Part shown: in pieces, positions 54,768 to 63,865 of the stretch
Layout: each line of letters opens with the position of its first letter
How positions within the stretch are numbered: position 1 is the first letter of the stretch
DNA from: Pseudomonas viridiflava
GTDB lineage: Bacteria > Pseudomonadota > Gammaproteobacteria > Pseudomonadales > Pseudomonadaceae
Assembly: GCF_900590755.1 (NCBI RefSeq)
Contig: NZ_UUOC01000035.1
Span: 181,334 to 245,333, forward strand
Direction of reading: 5' to 3'
Length of the DNA: 64,000 nt
Notes under the pieces: model-generated
Databases searched by the model: none
Told to the model about the DNA's origin: nothing
The model's input: the letters and a program-made list of their open reading frames with translations, nothing else
Program-made: the position numbers and the translations under genes

Positions 54768-55024
54768 TGGATAGCATCCGACTTGAACAGGATATTCGGC
54801 ACAGTCGTGGACTTGGAGGCGCATTCCTGCGGGCCCATGTAGCCGATGCGCTGGTCTTCGGGCAGGTTTTGCACTTCCCAGGCGATCAACGCCTGCAAGG
54901 ACAACTCACGCTGTTCCTGAGTCAGCTTGCGGCCATCGGACCACTTACCGATTTCCACGGCCAGCTTCAGGCTCTCGTAGATGTCCGGGGTGATGTTTTC
55001 AATCATTTCAGCAAAAGAGGACAT
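54764..55024 (-). CDS. DUF1315 family small protein
   Basis: An 86-residue protein starting MSSFAEMIENITPDIYESLK, helix-rich, with the family block GKWSDGRKLTQEQRELSLQA and a conserved GYMGPQEC near the end. AGGAG precedes the ATG. Its stop overlaps the DUF2797 start, so the two are translationally coupled. It lies 28 bases downstream of the rhomboid gene. No function is known. Confidence 0.88.
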   Translation of the reverse strand: MSSFAEMIENITPDIYESLKLAVEIGKWSDGRKLTQEQRELSLQALIAWEVQNLPEDQRIGYMGPQECASKSTTVPNILFKSDAIH

Positions 55025-55052
55025 AGAGCACTCCTGAATTAAACGAACAATT

Positions 55053-55925
55053 TTAAGCGCGGGCCCGAGCGATAACGCCGCCAATCAGACCTGTTGCACA
55101 ACCGATCAGCAGACCGCCCACATGCGCGCCGTTGGCGATTTCGCCAAAGCCCAGCATGCTCACCAGACCCGACAGGCACAACGCCAGCCAGACCAGCATC
55201 ATCACCAGCACCCCGCGAGGTAAACGGTAGATGGGGTTGGGTGCGAGCATTTGAAAGATCCAGCAATGACCGAGCAGGCCATACAGCACGCCGGACAGGC
55301 CGCCAAACAGGCTGGCACCGCCAAACGCGTATTGAATGTAGTTGGAAACCGCGCTGAACAGCAGGGTCAGGCCCAGCAGTTGCAGCCCACCTTGACGCCA
55401 TTCGATACGCCGCCCCAGCTCCCAGTACCACAGGGCGTTCATGGCCAGGTGCAGGATGCCGAAGTGGATCAGCATCGGCGTGACAATCCGCCACCACTGG
55501 CCCGAAGCCAGCGTATCGGCCAGGGGCACAAAGGTCGCGTAATCGCCGCGCACCCGGAAATCCAGAAAAGTCAGCCAGCGCACCGCATCGAGATTATCGC
55601 CCAGCAGCGTGATACCGCCGACGATCAGCGAGGCCAGCAGCACTAAGGCGGTGACCGGGCTGTCGCGCAATTGTTGAACAAAACCGGGGCGCGATGACCT
55701 ACCGCCCTGCTCGCCCGCTGGCAATTGGTAATGCTCATCGCCTTGCGGATATTGCTGGTACAAGGCGCGAATGTCTTCGGCCAGCTGGGGAGTATCCGGT
55801 ACCCACAGCACTTGCTCGCCGGCTTCTTCGCTGACCCGATGGGGCACGCGCAGACGATTCAACAGGCTGACGAAACCACTCAGGTCAGTGGTCAACGGCA
55901 GACGCATGACAGCAACAGGACTCAT
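55053..55925 (-). CDS. Rhomboid-family intramembrane serine protease (GlpG-like)
   Basis: A 290-residue intramembrane protease. The N-terminal cytoplasmic GlpG-type domain (LRVPHRVSEEAGEQVLWVP) precedes six or more membrane helices. The catalytic serine lies in GGLSGVLYGLLGH and the histidine in NGAHVGGLLIG; the helix-1 loop region shows HFGILHLAMNALWYWELGRRIE, with the conserved His and Asn. The ATG overlaps the phosphoesterase stop (TGATG). A later Met (MRLPLTT) could also serve. Cleaves transmembrane substrates in the inner membrane; its target is unknown. Confidence 0.92.
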   Translation of the reverse strand: MSPVAVMRLPLTTDLSGFVSLLNRLRVPHRVSEEAGEQVLWVPDTPQLAEDIRALYQQYPQGDEHYQLPAGEQGGRSSRPGFVQQLRDSPVTALVLLASLIVGGITLLGDNLDAVRWLTFLDFRVRGDYATFVPLADTLASGQWWRIVTPMLIHFGILHLAMNALWYWELGRRIEWRQGGLQLLGLTLLFSAVSNYIQYAFGGASLFGGLSGVLYGLLGHCWIFQMLAPNPIYRLPRGVLVMMLVWLALCLSGLVSMLGFGEIANGAHVGGLLIGCATGLIGGVIARARA

Positions 55926-56893
55926 CAAACAGCCTCGGGACGTTCAACATCAACCCAGACGAACTTGTCTGGATCGATGCGGGTTTCCTGGTCCAGCCGA
56001 TAGGCGACCAGTTTGCCGTAGAGCACGGCGCTGTAATCCAGACACGCCAGATTCGGTCGAATCGGCGCGGGTATGCCGCTGCGCCAGTAATGGCCGACAA
56101 ACAACAGGGGTTCATCGACGCCATAACGCAGCAGCGCGTTCTTTTCAGTGGTGGACAGTGGCGTCTTGGCCACGCCTTCAGGCAGCGCGTCGGGCTGGAA
56201 GACCACGTCGCCATAGGTTTGCGGGTCGTCTTCCCAGAATTTGGTGCGGAAGAACGCGCGGGTCAGGCCGTCTCCGCCGGTCAACGTCATGCCGTGAGGC
56301 AGACGCAAGTCGGTGCCACGCAGCAGCCGGTCAAACACGGCACAGGCAAAACTGCCCGGCATCGCCGACGCCTGGACGAACTGCTGGTTGATGCAACCGC
56401 TGCCATGCATGGTCAGCAATGGCGTCACCAGGCTCGAATCCCAGCAGGCATGCACCACCCGGAAACGCCCGGCATCAATGAACAGCGGCAGCTCGTAGAA
56501 CCAGTTGACGAACTCCTTCCACTCCGCCGGATAGCGCTCGAACTGGGTCAGGGTTTCGCCAATCAGGCGCGCATGCCGTGGCGAATGTTCACGCACGAAC
56601 TGCTTGCCGCTTTCCGGCGGCGCCGGGGTTTCCCAACCCAGCGCGTTGAATTCGTGGTTGCCCATGATGCACAGCGCATGACCGGCCACCACCATGTCGC
56701 GCACGATATGCAATGACTCACGAATCAGCGGGCCACGGTCGATGATGTCCCCGAGAAACACCGCAATGCGTTCGGAATGGCGCCAGACGCCAGCCTGAAA
56801 GCGATAACCCATCACGCTGAGCAATTGCTCTAACGTATGGGCACATCCATGCACGTCACCGATCAGATCGTAGCTACGCGCGGGATCGAGCAT
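55925..56893 (-). CDS. Calcineurin-like metallophosphoesterase
   Basis: A 322-residue predicted cytosolic phosphatase. The dinuclear metal-binding motifs are intact: YDLIGDVHGCAHTLEQLL, VFLGDIIDRGPLIRESL and CIMGNHEFNALGW, plus later FVGHYWRSG. It resembles bis(5'-nucleosyl)-tetraphosphatase/Ser-Thr phosphatase relatives such as PrpE; the substrate is not determined. It starts on the last base of the nadK stop (TGATG) and its own stop overlaps the rhomboid start in the same manner, so three genes are tightly coupled. Confidence 0.92.
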   Translation of the reverse strand: MLDPARSYDLIGDVHGCAHTLEQLLSVMGYRFQAGVWRHSERIAVFLGDIIDRGPLIRESLHIVRDMVVAGHALCIMGNHEFNALGWETPAPPESGKQFVREHSPRHARLIGETLTQFERYPAEWKEFVNWFYELPLFIDAGRFRVVHACWDSSLVTPLLTMHGSGCINQQFVQASAMPGSFACAVFDRLLRGTDLRLPHGMTLTGGDGLTRAFFRTKFWEDDPQTYGDVVFQPDALPEGVAKTPLSTTEKNALLRYGVDEPLLFVGHYWRSGIPAPIRPNLACLDYSAVLYGKLVAYRLDQETRIDPDKFVWVDVERPEAV

Positions 56894-57783
56894 CAGTCGC
56901 CTCCACCACCAAGTCGGCTACCCCAGCCCAGCTTGGTGCGACAGACTTCGTAATAGTTGTGGTCCAGAGGATGAATCAGACGCAGCTTTTGCGACTTCTT
57001 GCTGACAGTGATGGTGTCACCGGGGGCGCAAGTGAAGTGATTCTGCCCGTCGCAGGAGACCTGGGGATAAATCGTCATGTCCTTGGACACCACAATCTTC
57101 AGCTCACTGTTGCCGTCCACCACAATCGGCCGCCCGGACAAGGTATGCGGGTACATCGGCACGATCACAATGGCATCCAGCTTGGGATGCATGATCGGGC
57201 CGCCAGCGGACAGAGCATAAGCAGTGGAGCCTGTGGGCGTCGCAACAATCAGGCCGTCGGCCTTCTGGCTGCAGACGAACTGGCCATCGATGTAGATCTC
57301 GAACTCGATCATCCGCGTCGATTTGCCGGGGTGCAGCACTACGTCGTTAAGTGCATCGCCTTGACCGATGGCCTCGCCATGACGGCGAACCTCGGCCTGC
57401 AGCAGGAAACGATTCTCAACCAGATAGTGACCGTCGAGGACTTCAGCGACTTTGACTTCCAGTTCGTCAGGGCGAATATCGGTGAGAAACCCCAAGCTGC
57501 CACGGTTGATGCCCAACACCGGCGTGTTGTGCTTGGCCAACGCCCGGGCCGCGCCCAGCAAGCTGCCGTCGCCACCGACCACGATCACCAGATCGCAGAC
57601 TTCACCGAGCATCTTGCGCGAGGAAGTTTGCAGACCATGGCCGGGTAATACTTCGGCGATGGTGTCTTCCAGAATGACGTGCAGGTGCCGTTCCAGCAGG
57701 AATCTCTTGAGTCGGCGAACGGTATCGAGCACCTGAACACTGCCCAGGCGGCCGATGATGCCGATATTGCGAAATTGCTCCAT
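56893..57783 (-). CDS. nadK: NAD kinase
   Basis: Phosphorylates NAD to NADP. The 296-residue protein has the kinase signature VVGGDGSLLGAARAL, then NRGSLGFLTDI, the GDALNDVVLHPGKSTRMIEFEIYIDG block, and SPTGSTAYALSAGGPI-like TPTGSTAYALSAGGPIM. It is the first gene of the six-gene operon (nadK, phosphoesterase, rhomboid, DUF1315, DUF2797, pepN), an order I recall as conserved in Pseudomonas. The promoter must lie in the 100 bases between its start and locus D. Confidence 0.97.
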   Translation of the reverse strand: MEQFRNIGIIGRLGSVQVLDTVRRLKRFLLERHLHVILEDTIAEVLPGHGLQTSSRKMLGEVCDLVIVVGGDGSLLGAARALAKHNTPVLGINRGSLGFLTDIRPDELEVKVAEVLDGHYLVENRFLLQAEVRRHGEAIGQGDALNDVVLHPGKSTRMIEFEIYIDGQFVCSQKADGLIVATPTGSTAYALSAGGPIMHPKLDAIVIVPMYPHTLSGRPIVVDGNSELKIVVSKDMTIYPQVSCDGQNHFTCAPGDTITVSKKSQKLRLIHPLDHNYYEVCRTKLGWGSRLGGGGD

Positions 57784-57888
57784 GGGGCTCCTGCGGGGTT
57801 CGATACGGCTTAAAGACAGGGATTATGGGCGAAAGGTCGGGGTAGCGGCAAACTGGTAAGTGTTTTGGATGGATTGAGGCTGATTTGG

Positions 57889-58806
57889 GGCATATCCATT
57901 GTTGCGGTTACGGCCACTTACGGTTGCGCCCTTACGGCGCCTCACTTTTGAACAGCGCAAAAGTAAGCAAAACGCTCTTGCCCCACCACTCGGCACCTCG
58001 CCTAGGCTCGGCGTACCCGCCCGCAGACCTTGAACCGTGGGCCGCCGCGAAGGGCCATCCCTGGCCCAGCGCGGCTAACCCGGCGTCCTGCCGGGTTGCC
58101 CACGGTTCAAGGCCTACGTTCGGCCAGCAGGGTTTAACGGGGCGCTTAAGATCAAAAGCTCGGCGGCCTGATAGTAGGCCTGCTTTTTTTTGAGCCTGCC
58201 GCGCTATCTTCATCGTCTGCACCACTGCCTTCGCGAGCAAGCTCGCTCCCACAGAATCGGTGATCATCTGTGGGAGCGAGCTTGCTCGCGAATCAGTCGA
58301 CGCTGTGGATCAGACACACCGCGTCATCGTTCGGCGGGGGAAAATCGGAGTGCCGTCCACACGCTCTAACAGACAATTGCGTACCCCTGTAGGAGCGAAC
58401 TTGTTCGCGAGGCGGTATTTCTGTGCACGCAGGTCCATCGCCCTCGCCAACAAGTTGGCTCCTACAGGATCCGGTTCTGCTGTTGACCTGGCTGTTGATC
58501 TTGCTGTTGATCTGGCTTTTGATCTTAAGCGCCCCGTTAAACCACGCTGGCCGAACGCGGGCCTTGAACCGTGGGCAACCCGGCAGGACGCCGGCTTAGC
58601 CGCGCTGGGCCAGGGATGGCCCTTCGCGGCGGCCCACGGTTCAAGGTCTGCGGTCGGGTACACCGAGCCTAAGCGAGGTGCCGAGTGGTGGGGCAAGGAC
58701 CTTTTGGTTACTTTTGGCTGGGCCGGCATTCCGGGCTGTTTGCCAAAAGTGACCCGCTGTAAGAGCGGAACCATAGGTGGCCGTTACCCCAGAAATGGAT
58801 ATGTAC
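57889..58806. repeat. Composite inverted-arm element, locus D (beta left, alpha right)
   Basis: Fourth copy. The beta arm, 57889 to about 58185, starts GGGCATATCCATTG, a slightly diverged terminus. The alpha arm, 58467-58806, starts at GGATCC with three 12-mers and ends AATGGATATGTAC. Both arms carry the GACCTTGAACCGTGGGC-type stem, unlike loci A and B. The inner hairpin is AACCCGGC/GCCGGGTT in the left arm where loci A and B have AAACCGGC/GCCGGTTT. The core contains an outward-facing REP pair forming a 26-bp perfect palindrome and a REPIN next to the alpha arm. It separates divergent nadK and the DUF1853 gene; no gene is called here. Confidence 0.9.
58230..58292. repeat. 26-bp perfect inverted repeat from two outward-facing REPs (locus D core)
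   Basis: The bases 58230-58255 (TTCGCGAGCAAGCTCGCTCC...) are the exact reverse complement of 58267-58292, with an 11-base spacer. This is the opposite arrangement to a standard REPIN, where heads face each other across a longer spacer. Confidence 0.92.
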
Positions 58807-58881
58807 ATCACATCAACCCTAATCGCGGGCAAGCTTCGTCGCGACAGAAACACCACCTGCCAATTCCGCTATTCTCCGCCC

Positions 58882-59865
58882 ATGACCCTATTCCCCAGCC
58901 TCACCGACCTGCCCCGCCAATTACGCACGCCGCAAGTGCGGGATCTGGCGTGGGTGATCCTCGCGCCGCCGATGCTCGGCGAAACACCCTGGCCCCAGCG
59001 TCACCCTTTGTCGGCCAGCGAATGGGTCGCCAAACCGCAACAGCTGGCGGACTTTCTGTCCAGTCTGGATCGTGACAGCAGCAGCCTCGACCAATGGCTG
59101 GCCCAGGGTGCAACCCGGCGGCTGGGTCTGTATTACGAGCGCCTCTGGCAGTTTGCTGCCCACAAGGCCCCCGGCGTGGAGATGATCGCCGCCAATTTGC
59201 AAATCCGTCTGGCCGGGCAAACTCTGGGCGAGCTGGACATGCTGCTGCGCGATGGCGACGGCGTGCACCACGTAGAACTGGCAATCAAGCTGTATCTGGG
59301 ACCGCAACAAGGCGACGGCCGCGACCCGGCGCAATGGCTCGGCCCCGGTTGCCACGATCGACTGGACCGCAAGCTCGCGCACCTGAGCCAGCACCAATTG
59401 CCGATTTCCTCGCGGCCGGAAAGCCAGCAAGCCCTCTCCGAACTGGGTATTACCGATTTCAGCGCAGAACTGTGGCTGGGTGGCTATCTGCTGTACCCGT
59501 GGCCAGGCCAGTCGCAATCGCCACACGGCGCACACGCTCAGCACTTGCGCGGCGGGTGGTTGCATCAGAAAGATTGGCATGAGTTCGTGGCGCAACGCCC
59601 CACCGGACGCTGGCAATTACTGCCCCGCCACGCCTGGCTCGCACCGGCTCATTACGCCCAGGCCTGGAGCATCGAGCAACTGGACGAGTGGCTGGCCCAG
59701 CTCAACCCGCTGGCACCGGCGCAGCTGTTGGTACGTTTGGTTCAAAACAATGACGGCGAATGGGAGGAAGCCGAGCGAGTGTTTCTAGTGTCCGACCTCT
59801 GGCCCCGGCTCGGCGATACGAGCAATGCGACACAACCGGTCGCACTGCCCGCTACGTTGTTTTAA
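58882..59865 (+). CDS. DUF1853 family protein
   Basis: A 327-residue conserved protein of unknown function, soluble, tryptophan- and leucine-rich. Recognisable blocks include RDLAWVILAPPML, LGLYYERLWQFAAHKAPGVEM, GQTLGELDMLLRD followed by VHHVELAIKLYLG, which resembles a PD-(D/E)xK nuclease-like core (E..D..E-x-K arrangement), and WLGPGCHDRLDRKLAHLSQHQL. The nuclease-like idea is inference from the motif spacing. The frame is open from 58777 inside locus D; I start at MTLFPSLTDL. Single rightward gene whose stop faces that of the MFS gene across 4 bases. Confidence 0.88.
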   Translation: MTLFPSLTDLPRQLRTPQVRDLAWVILAPPMLGETPWPQRHPLSASEWVAKPQQLADFLSSLDRDSSSLDQWLAQGATRRLGLYYERLWQFAAHKAPGVEMIAANLQIRLAGQTLGELDMLLRDGDGVHHVELAIKLYLGPQQGDGRDPAQWLGPGCHDRLDRKLAHLSQHQLPISSRPESQQALSELGITDFSAELWLGGYLLYPWPGQSQSPHGAHAQHLRGGWLHQKDWHEFVAQRPTGRWQLLPRHAWLAPAHYAQAWSIEQLDEWLAQLNPLAPAQLLVRLVQNNDGEWEEAERVFLVSDLWPRLGDTSNATQPVALPATLF

Positions 59866-59869
59866 ATCC

Positions 59870-61102
59870 TCAGGCGGCTTTTTTCGTGCGCGGCAACAGA
59901 ATCGCCAGAATCCCCAGCAAAGGCAGATACGAACACAGGTTGTAAACGAACAGAATCCCGTGGCTGTCGGCCAGATAGCCCAACAAGGCTGCGCCGATGC
60001 CGCCGAAGCCAAACATCAGGCCAAAGAAAATCCCGGCGATCATGCCGACGTTACCCGGCACCAGTTCCTGGGCGTACACCACGATCGCGGAAAACGCCGA
60101 CGCCAGGATGAAGCCAATGATCACGCTCAGCACGCCGGTCCAGAACAGGTCCGCATACGGCAGCGCCAGGGTGAAAGGTGCCGCGCCGAGGATCGAGAAC
60201 CAGATAACCGCCTTGCGGCCGATCTTGTCGCCGATTGGCCCACCAAAGAAAGTGCCTGCCGCGACGGCGCCGAGAAACAGGAACAGGTACAGCTGCGAAG
60301 TGGCCACCGGCAGATCGAACTTCTCGATCAAGTAGAAAGTGAAATAGCTGGTGATGCTCGACATGTAGAAGAACTTGGAAAACATCAGGAAGCCCAGCAC
60401 CACCAGCGCGGCCGTCACTCGGCCTTTGGACAGGCCGTGACTGGCAGCCTGGCCCTGTTTGAGCTTGAACAGATTGAGGTGGCTGCGATACCAACGACTG
60501 ATGGCGTACAGCAGGCCGATGGAAAACAGCGCCACCAGGCCAAACCAGGCCACGTGCCCCTGACCGAACGGGATGACGATCGCCGCTGCCAACAAGGGTC
60601 CGAACGCCGTACCGGTATTGCCGCCTACTTGAAAGGTCGACTGCGCCAGGCCAAAACGCCCGCCAGAAGCCAGTCGAGCGATGCGCGAGGCCTCTGGGTG
60701 GAAGGTCGAGGAGCCAATACCGACCAAGGCCGACGCCAGCAGAATCATCGGAAAGCTGCCGACCACGGCCAGCATCAGAATCCCGATCAAGGTACACAGC
60801 GAGCCTACCGGCAGGACCAGCGGATTGGGGTGGCGGTCTGTGTAATAGCCGACCCAGGGCTGTAGCAACGAAGCCGTGATCTGAAACGTCAGGGTAATCA
60901 GTCCGATCTGGGTGAAGGTCAGCCCGTAACTTTCCTTGAGCATCGGATAGATCGAAGGCAGCACGGCCTGGATCAGGTCATTGACCAGATGCGCCAGCGC
61001 CACGGCACCGATGATACGCATCACCAGTGGGCTTGAAGTACTTGCAGGGGTGGCAGTGGGGATTGCAGTTGCAGAAGGGTTGCTGACGGCCATGAAGTTC
61101 AT
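59870..61102 (-). CDS. MFS transporter, fosmidomycin-resistance (Fsr) type
   Basis: A 410-residue, 12-helix efflux permease. The region VALAHLVNDLIQAVLPSIYPML at the first helix and GYYTDRHPNP in loop 2-3, then GIGSSTFHPEASRIARLASGGRFGLAQSTFQVGG, are characteristic of Fsr-like exporters. The N-terminal 30 residues are Ala/Thr/Ser-rich and non-conserved. Either the Met at 61102 or the one three codons later (MAVSNPS) may be used. It stops 4 bases from the convergent DUF1853 stop. Drug specificity not shown. Confidence 0.92.
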   Translation of the reverse strand: MNFMAVSNPSATAIPTATPASTSSPLVMRIIGAVALAHLVNDLIQAVLPSIYPMLKESYGLTFTQIGLITLTFQITASLLQPWVGYYTDRHPNPLVLPVGSLCTLIGILMLAVVGSFPMILLASALVGIGSSTFHPEASRIARLASGGRFGLAQSTFQVGGNTGTAFGPLLAAAIVIPFGQGHVAWFGLVALFSIGLLYAISRWYRSHLNLFKLKQGQAASHGLSKGRVTAALVVLGFLMFSKFFYMSSITSYFTFYLIEKFDLPVATSQLYLFLFLGAVAAGTFFGGPIGDKIGRKAVIWFSILGAAPFTLALPYADLFWTGVLSVIIGFILASAFSAIVVYAQELVPGNVGMIAGIFFGLMFGFGGIGAALLGYLADSHGILFVYNLCSYLPLLGILAILLPRTKKAA

Positions 61103-61230
61103 CCGTGGACTATTGGATGTGCCACGACCCAGTCATTGCAAGATATGTCAGCGGCACAAGGTTCGCCAATGTGCCACTTTTAGGGGCATTGCCGCTACAT
61201 TTTGTTGCGTAAAAGCACAGCGGTTCAATT

Positions 61231-61320
61231 GTGGGACCGGCTTCAGCCGGGAAGAGGCCAGCACATCCAACGCATTTTCAGCGGCCGACATACAGCCTTC
61301 CCGGCTAAAGCCGGTCCCAC
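61231..61320. repeat. REPIN (GTGGGACCGGCTTTAGCCGGGAAG type)
   Basis: GTGGGACCGGCTTCAGCCGG at the left, GGCTAAAGCCGGTCCCAC at the right. A different REP subtype from those in the rest of the window; a second copy lies at 63866. It fills the gap between two co-directional MFS genes. Confidence 0.92.
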
Positions 61321-61332
61321 ATTAGAAGCCAC

Positions 61333-62670
61333 TCAAGCAGCGGCCCCTACACCCACACCCTTCTCCCCCGCCCGAACATCATGCAGCGAAATCCGCGATG
61401 TCTCGGGCAGTGCCAGACCACCCGCCAACGCCAGCAATGCCACAGCGATCAGGTAGAACGCTGGCGACAGGTTGCTGCCGGTGGTGCTGATCAGCCAGGT
61501 GGCCATCAAAGGCGCGGTGCCGCCGAAGATGGTGTAGGCCATGTTGTAGGTGATCGCCGACGCGGTGTAGCGGGTGCGGGTCGGGAAGGTTTCCGACAGC
61601 AGCGCCGCCGTGACCACGCCACATAGCACCGCGCCCACCGCCAGCAGCATGACGCCGACAATGGAGGCGGCGAACGAACCGGAGCTGGCCATCAGGAAGG
61701 ACGGATAGACCACCACAATCAACAATGCACAGGCGGTCATGACTGTCGCCCGGCGTCCGACCTTGTCCGAATACAAACCGGCCAGCGGGCAGATCGCGGC
61801 AGCGAAGATCAGGGCAATCAACGACACCAACAGCGCGGTGGCGCGGCTCAGCCCGCCCGCCACTTGCAGGTACGTCGCAAAGTAAGTGGTGAACATATAG
61901 AAGGACAACGCCGTCAGCGACACGAATGCGCCCAGGCAACAAATCGCCGCGCCGTGGTTGCGCAGGGTTTCCTTCAGGGGCGAATGGGCCACTGCGTGCT
62001 CTTGGGTCACGGCCTGAAATGCCGGGGTTTCATCCAGTTTCCAGCGCAGATACAAGCCGACCAAACCTAACGGCGCAGCAATCAGAAACGGCAGACGCCA
62101 GCCCCAACTGCCCATGGCTTCAGCCGACAGCGATGCTTCCAGGGCATAGGCCACCACGGCTGCCGCTGCGAAGGCGGAGAAAGTAGAAACCGGAATGAAG
62201 CTGCCATACCAGGCGCGTTTGTCGTTGGGCGCATGCTCCATCAGATAGGCGCATGCCCCGGCGTATTCGCCCCCGGCCGAGAAGCCTTGGGCGCAGCGGA
62301 TCAGGGTCAACAAGATGGGTGCCATGACGCCAATGGCCGCATACGTCGGCAGCAGACCGATCAACGTGGTCGCACCCGCCATCAGCAGAATGGTCATGGC
62401 CAGGGTTCTTTTGCGGCCGATCCGGTCACCCAACATGCCGAAGAAAATCCCGCCCAACGGTCGGAAAGCAAAGGCCACGGCAAATACCGCAAAGGTCTTG
62501 AGCAACGCCGCGCTGGCATCGCCACTGGGGAAAAATTGTTGGGCAATGGTGGTTGCCAGAAAGCCATATACGGCGAAGTCGAACCACTCGACGAAATTAC
62601 CGATGGCCGCGGCGACAATCACTTTTCTCAGGGTTTTGGGGCTGACCTGCTCTGTAGCTGCGCTTGTCAT
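61333..62670 (-). CDS. MFS transporter, metabolite:H+ symporter (MHS) family
   Basis: A 445-residue permease of the MHS family (ProP, KgtP, ShiA, citrate carriers). Signature blocks: AAAIGNFVEWFDFAVYGFLAT, FRPLGGIFFGMLGDRIGRKRTL, LIRCAQGFSAGGEYAGACAYL and a C-terminal cytoplasmic tail. Likely imports an organic acid or osmolyte with protons. I start at MTSAATEQVS, because GAGG lies 8 bases upstream; the Met five codons earlier has no ribosome site. No adjacent enzyme gene hints at the substrate. Confidence 0.92.
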   Translation of the reverse strand: MTSAATEQVSPKTLRKVIVAAAIGNFVEWFDFAVYGFLATTIAQQFFPSGDASAALLKTFAVFAVAFAFRPLGGIFFGMLGDRIGRKRTLAMTILLMAGATTLIGLLPTYAAIGVMAPILLTLIRCAQGFSAGGEYAGACAYLMEHAPNDKRAWYGSFIPVSTFSAFAAAAVVAYALEASLSAEAMGSWGWRLPFLIAAPLGLVGLYLRWKLDETPAFQAVTQEHAVAHSPLKETLRNHGAAICCLGAFVSLTALSFYMFTTYFATYLQVAGGLSRATALLVSLIALIFAAAICPLAGLYSDKVGRRATVMTACALLIVVVYPSFLMASSGSFAASIVGVMLLAVGAVLCGVVTAALLSETFPTRTRYTASAITYNMAYTIFGGTAPLMATWLISTTGSNLSPAFYLIAVALLALAGGLALPETSRISLHDVRAGEKGVGVGAAA

Positions 62671-62818
62671 GCTGGACCTCGACATTTCATCAGGAAGCTA
62701 TCGATTATCGGGACAGTCGGCGCTGTGGCTCACTCCAAAAGTGTCATCCACATAGTCAGGACCGACTCGCCGTCAAACGATTGCGCATGATTCATGCCAC
62801 AGGCTCTATGTCGCGGCT

Positions 62819-63811
62819 TTACAGCCCCATCCCGCGCCGACCTTGCAAGCCACCGGTGTGGACGAAGATCAGCCGGGTGCCTGAGGGAAATCGCCCGGCG
62901 AGAACTTCATCATGCAGGGCCAGCAGCGCTTTGCCGGTGTACAGCGGTTCGAGGGGCATGCCGCTTTGTGCTTCGCTGCTGGTGATGAAGTCCAGCAGCT
63001 GTGGATCGGTGTTGGCGAAGCCGCCGCGGCTGGCGTTGATGAGCTGATAAGTATCCCCCGCCCCTGTAGGAGCGAGCTTGTTCGCGAGACGGTTCGTCAG
63101 GCACGACGCCTCGCGAACAAGTTCGCTCCTACAGGTTTTGCGCTGCTCACAGATTCGCACCACATTCTGCTCAACCCCATGATCATCCGGCACCGCCATC
63201 GCGCCATACACCGCCCGCGCTCCGGCCTCGGCGAGCACCAATCCGGCCAGGGTTGTGCCAGTCCCGGCGGCCAGCCACCAGCCGTTATAATCGTCCCAAC
63301 CCAAGCGGCTCAACTGAACACTGACCATGCCCGGCAACCCGGCACAGCCCAGTGCACCCGGCAAGCCACCGCCGCCTTCAGGGATCGGGTAGAAATCGGG
63401 ATATTGCTCTAACCAAGTTGCCCAGAAACCAGCCTCATGTCGCGCGCGATAGCCGCCATAACCCAGCCAGTGCAGCGGCATGCCGAATGTCTGCAGGTCT
63501 TCGGTGGTGGGTGTTTGCACGGGATGACCACGGAGCAGCCCCGCCGTAGCAAAGCCAAACCGCTTGCCCGCTGCCGCCAGCGCATGCAGATGATTGGAAT
63601 GGGCGCCGCCCAGGCTGATTACCCCTTGGGCCCCCGCCTCGCTGGCCGCCGCCAGATGATGGGCGAGCTTGAACCACTTGTTGCCACTGATCAGCGGATC
63701 GATCAGATCCAGACGCAACACTGCGACCTCAACCCCGGATTGCGCGAGCCAAGGTAGATTCAGCCGTTCAAGGGGAGCGCTGGGTTGCCAGTGGATGGGA
63801 GGGACAGACAC
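62819..63811 (-). CDS. PLP-dependent ACC deaminase / D-cysteine desulfhydrase family protein, with in-frame REPIN
   Basis: A PLP fold-type II enzyme like 1-aminocyclopropane-1-carboxylate deaminase or D-cysteine desulfhydrase. ISGNKWFKLAHHL carries the likely Schiff-base lysine and ISLGGAHSNHLHALAAAGKRFGF the cofactor phosphate contacts; LGWDDYNGWWLAAGTGTTLAGL is also typical. Between RICEQR and YQLINASRGG lie about 25 extra residues (CRSELVREASCLTNRLANKLAPTG, split here as CRSELVREAS and CLTNRLANKLAPTG) encoded by a REPIN at 63063-63135; the frame continues through it. Start uncertain: GTG at 63811 or TTG at 63859. Activity with the insert is untested. Confidence 0.85.
   Translation of the reverse strand: MSVPPIHWQPSAPLERLNLPWLAQSGVEVAVLRLDLIDPLISGNKWFKLAHHLAAASEAGAQGVISLGGAHSNHLHALAAAGKRFGFATAGLLRGHPVQTPTTEDLQTFGMPLHWLGYGGYRARHEAGFWATWLEQYPDFYPIPEGGGGLPGALGCAGLPGMVSVQLSRLGWDDYNGWWLAAGTGTTLAGLVLAEAGARAVYGAMAVPDDHGVEQNVVRICEQRKTCRSELVREASCLTNRLANKLAPTGAGDTYQLINASRGGFANTDPQLLDFITSSEAQSGMPLEPLYTGKALLALHDEVLAGRFPSGTRLIFVHTGGLQGRRGMGL
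63063..63135. repeat. REPIN inserted within a coding sequence
   Basis: CCTGTAGGAGCGAGCTTGTT at the left and AACAAGTTCGCTCCTACAGG at the right, 73 bases, lying inside the PLP-enzyme gene without breaking its reading frame. All other REPINs in this window are intergenic. Confidence 0.95.
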
Positions 63812-63865
63812 AGGATTGGGCCGCAGGGGAAAAGCCGGGAGTTTAACATTGGCCTGCAATTTCTA

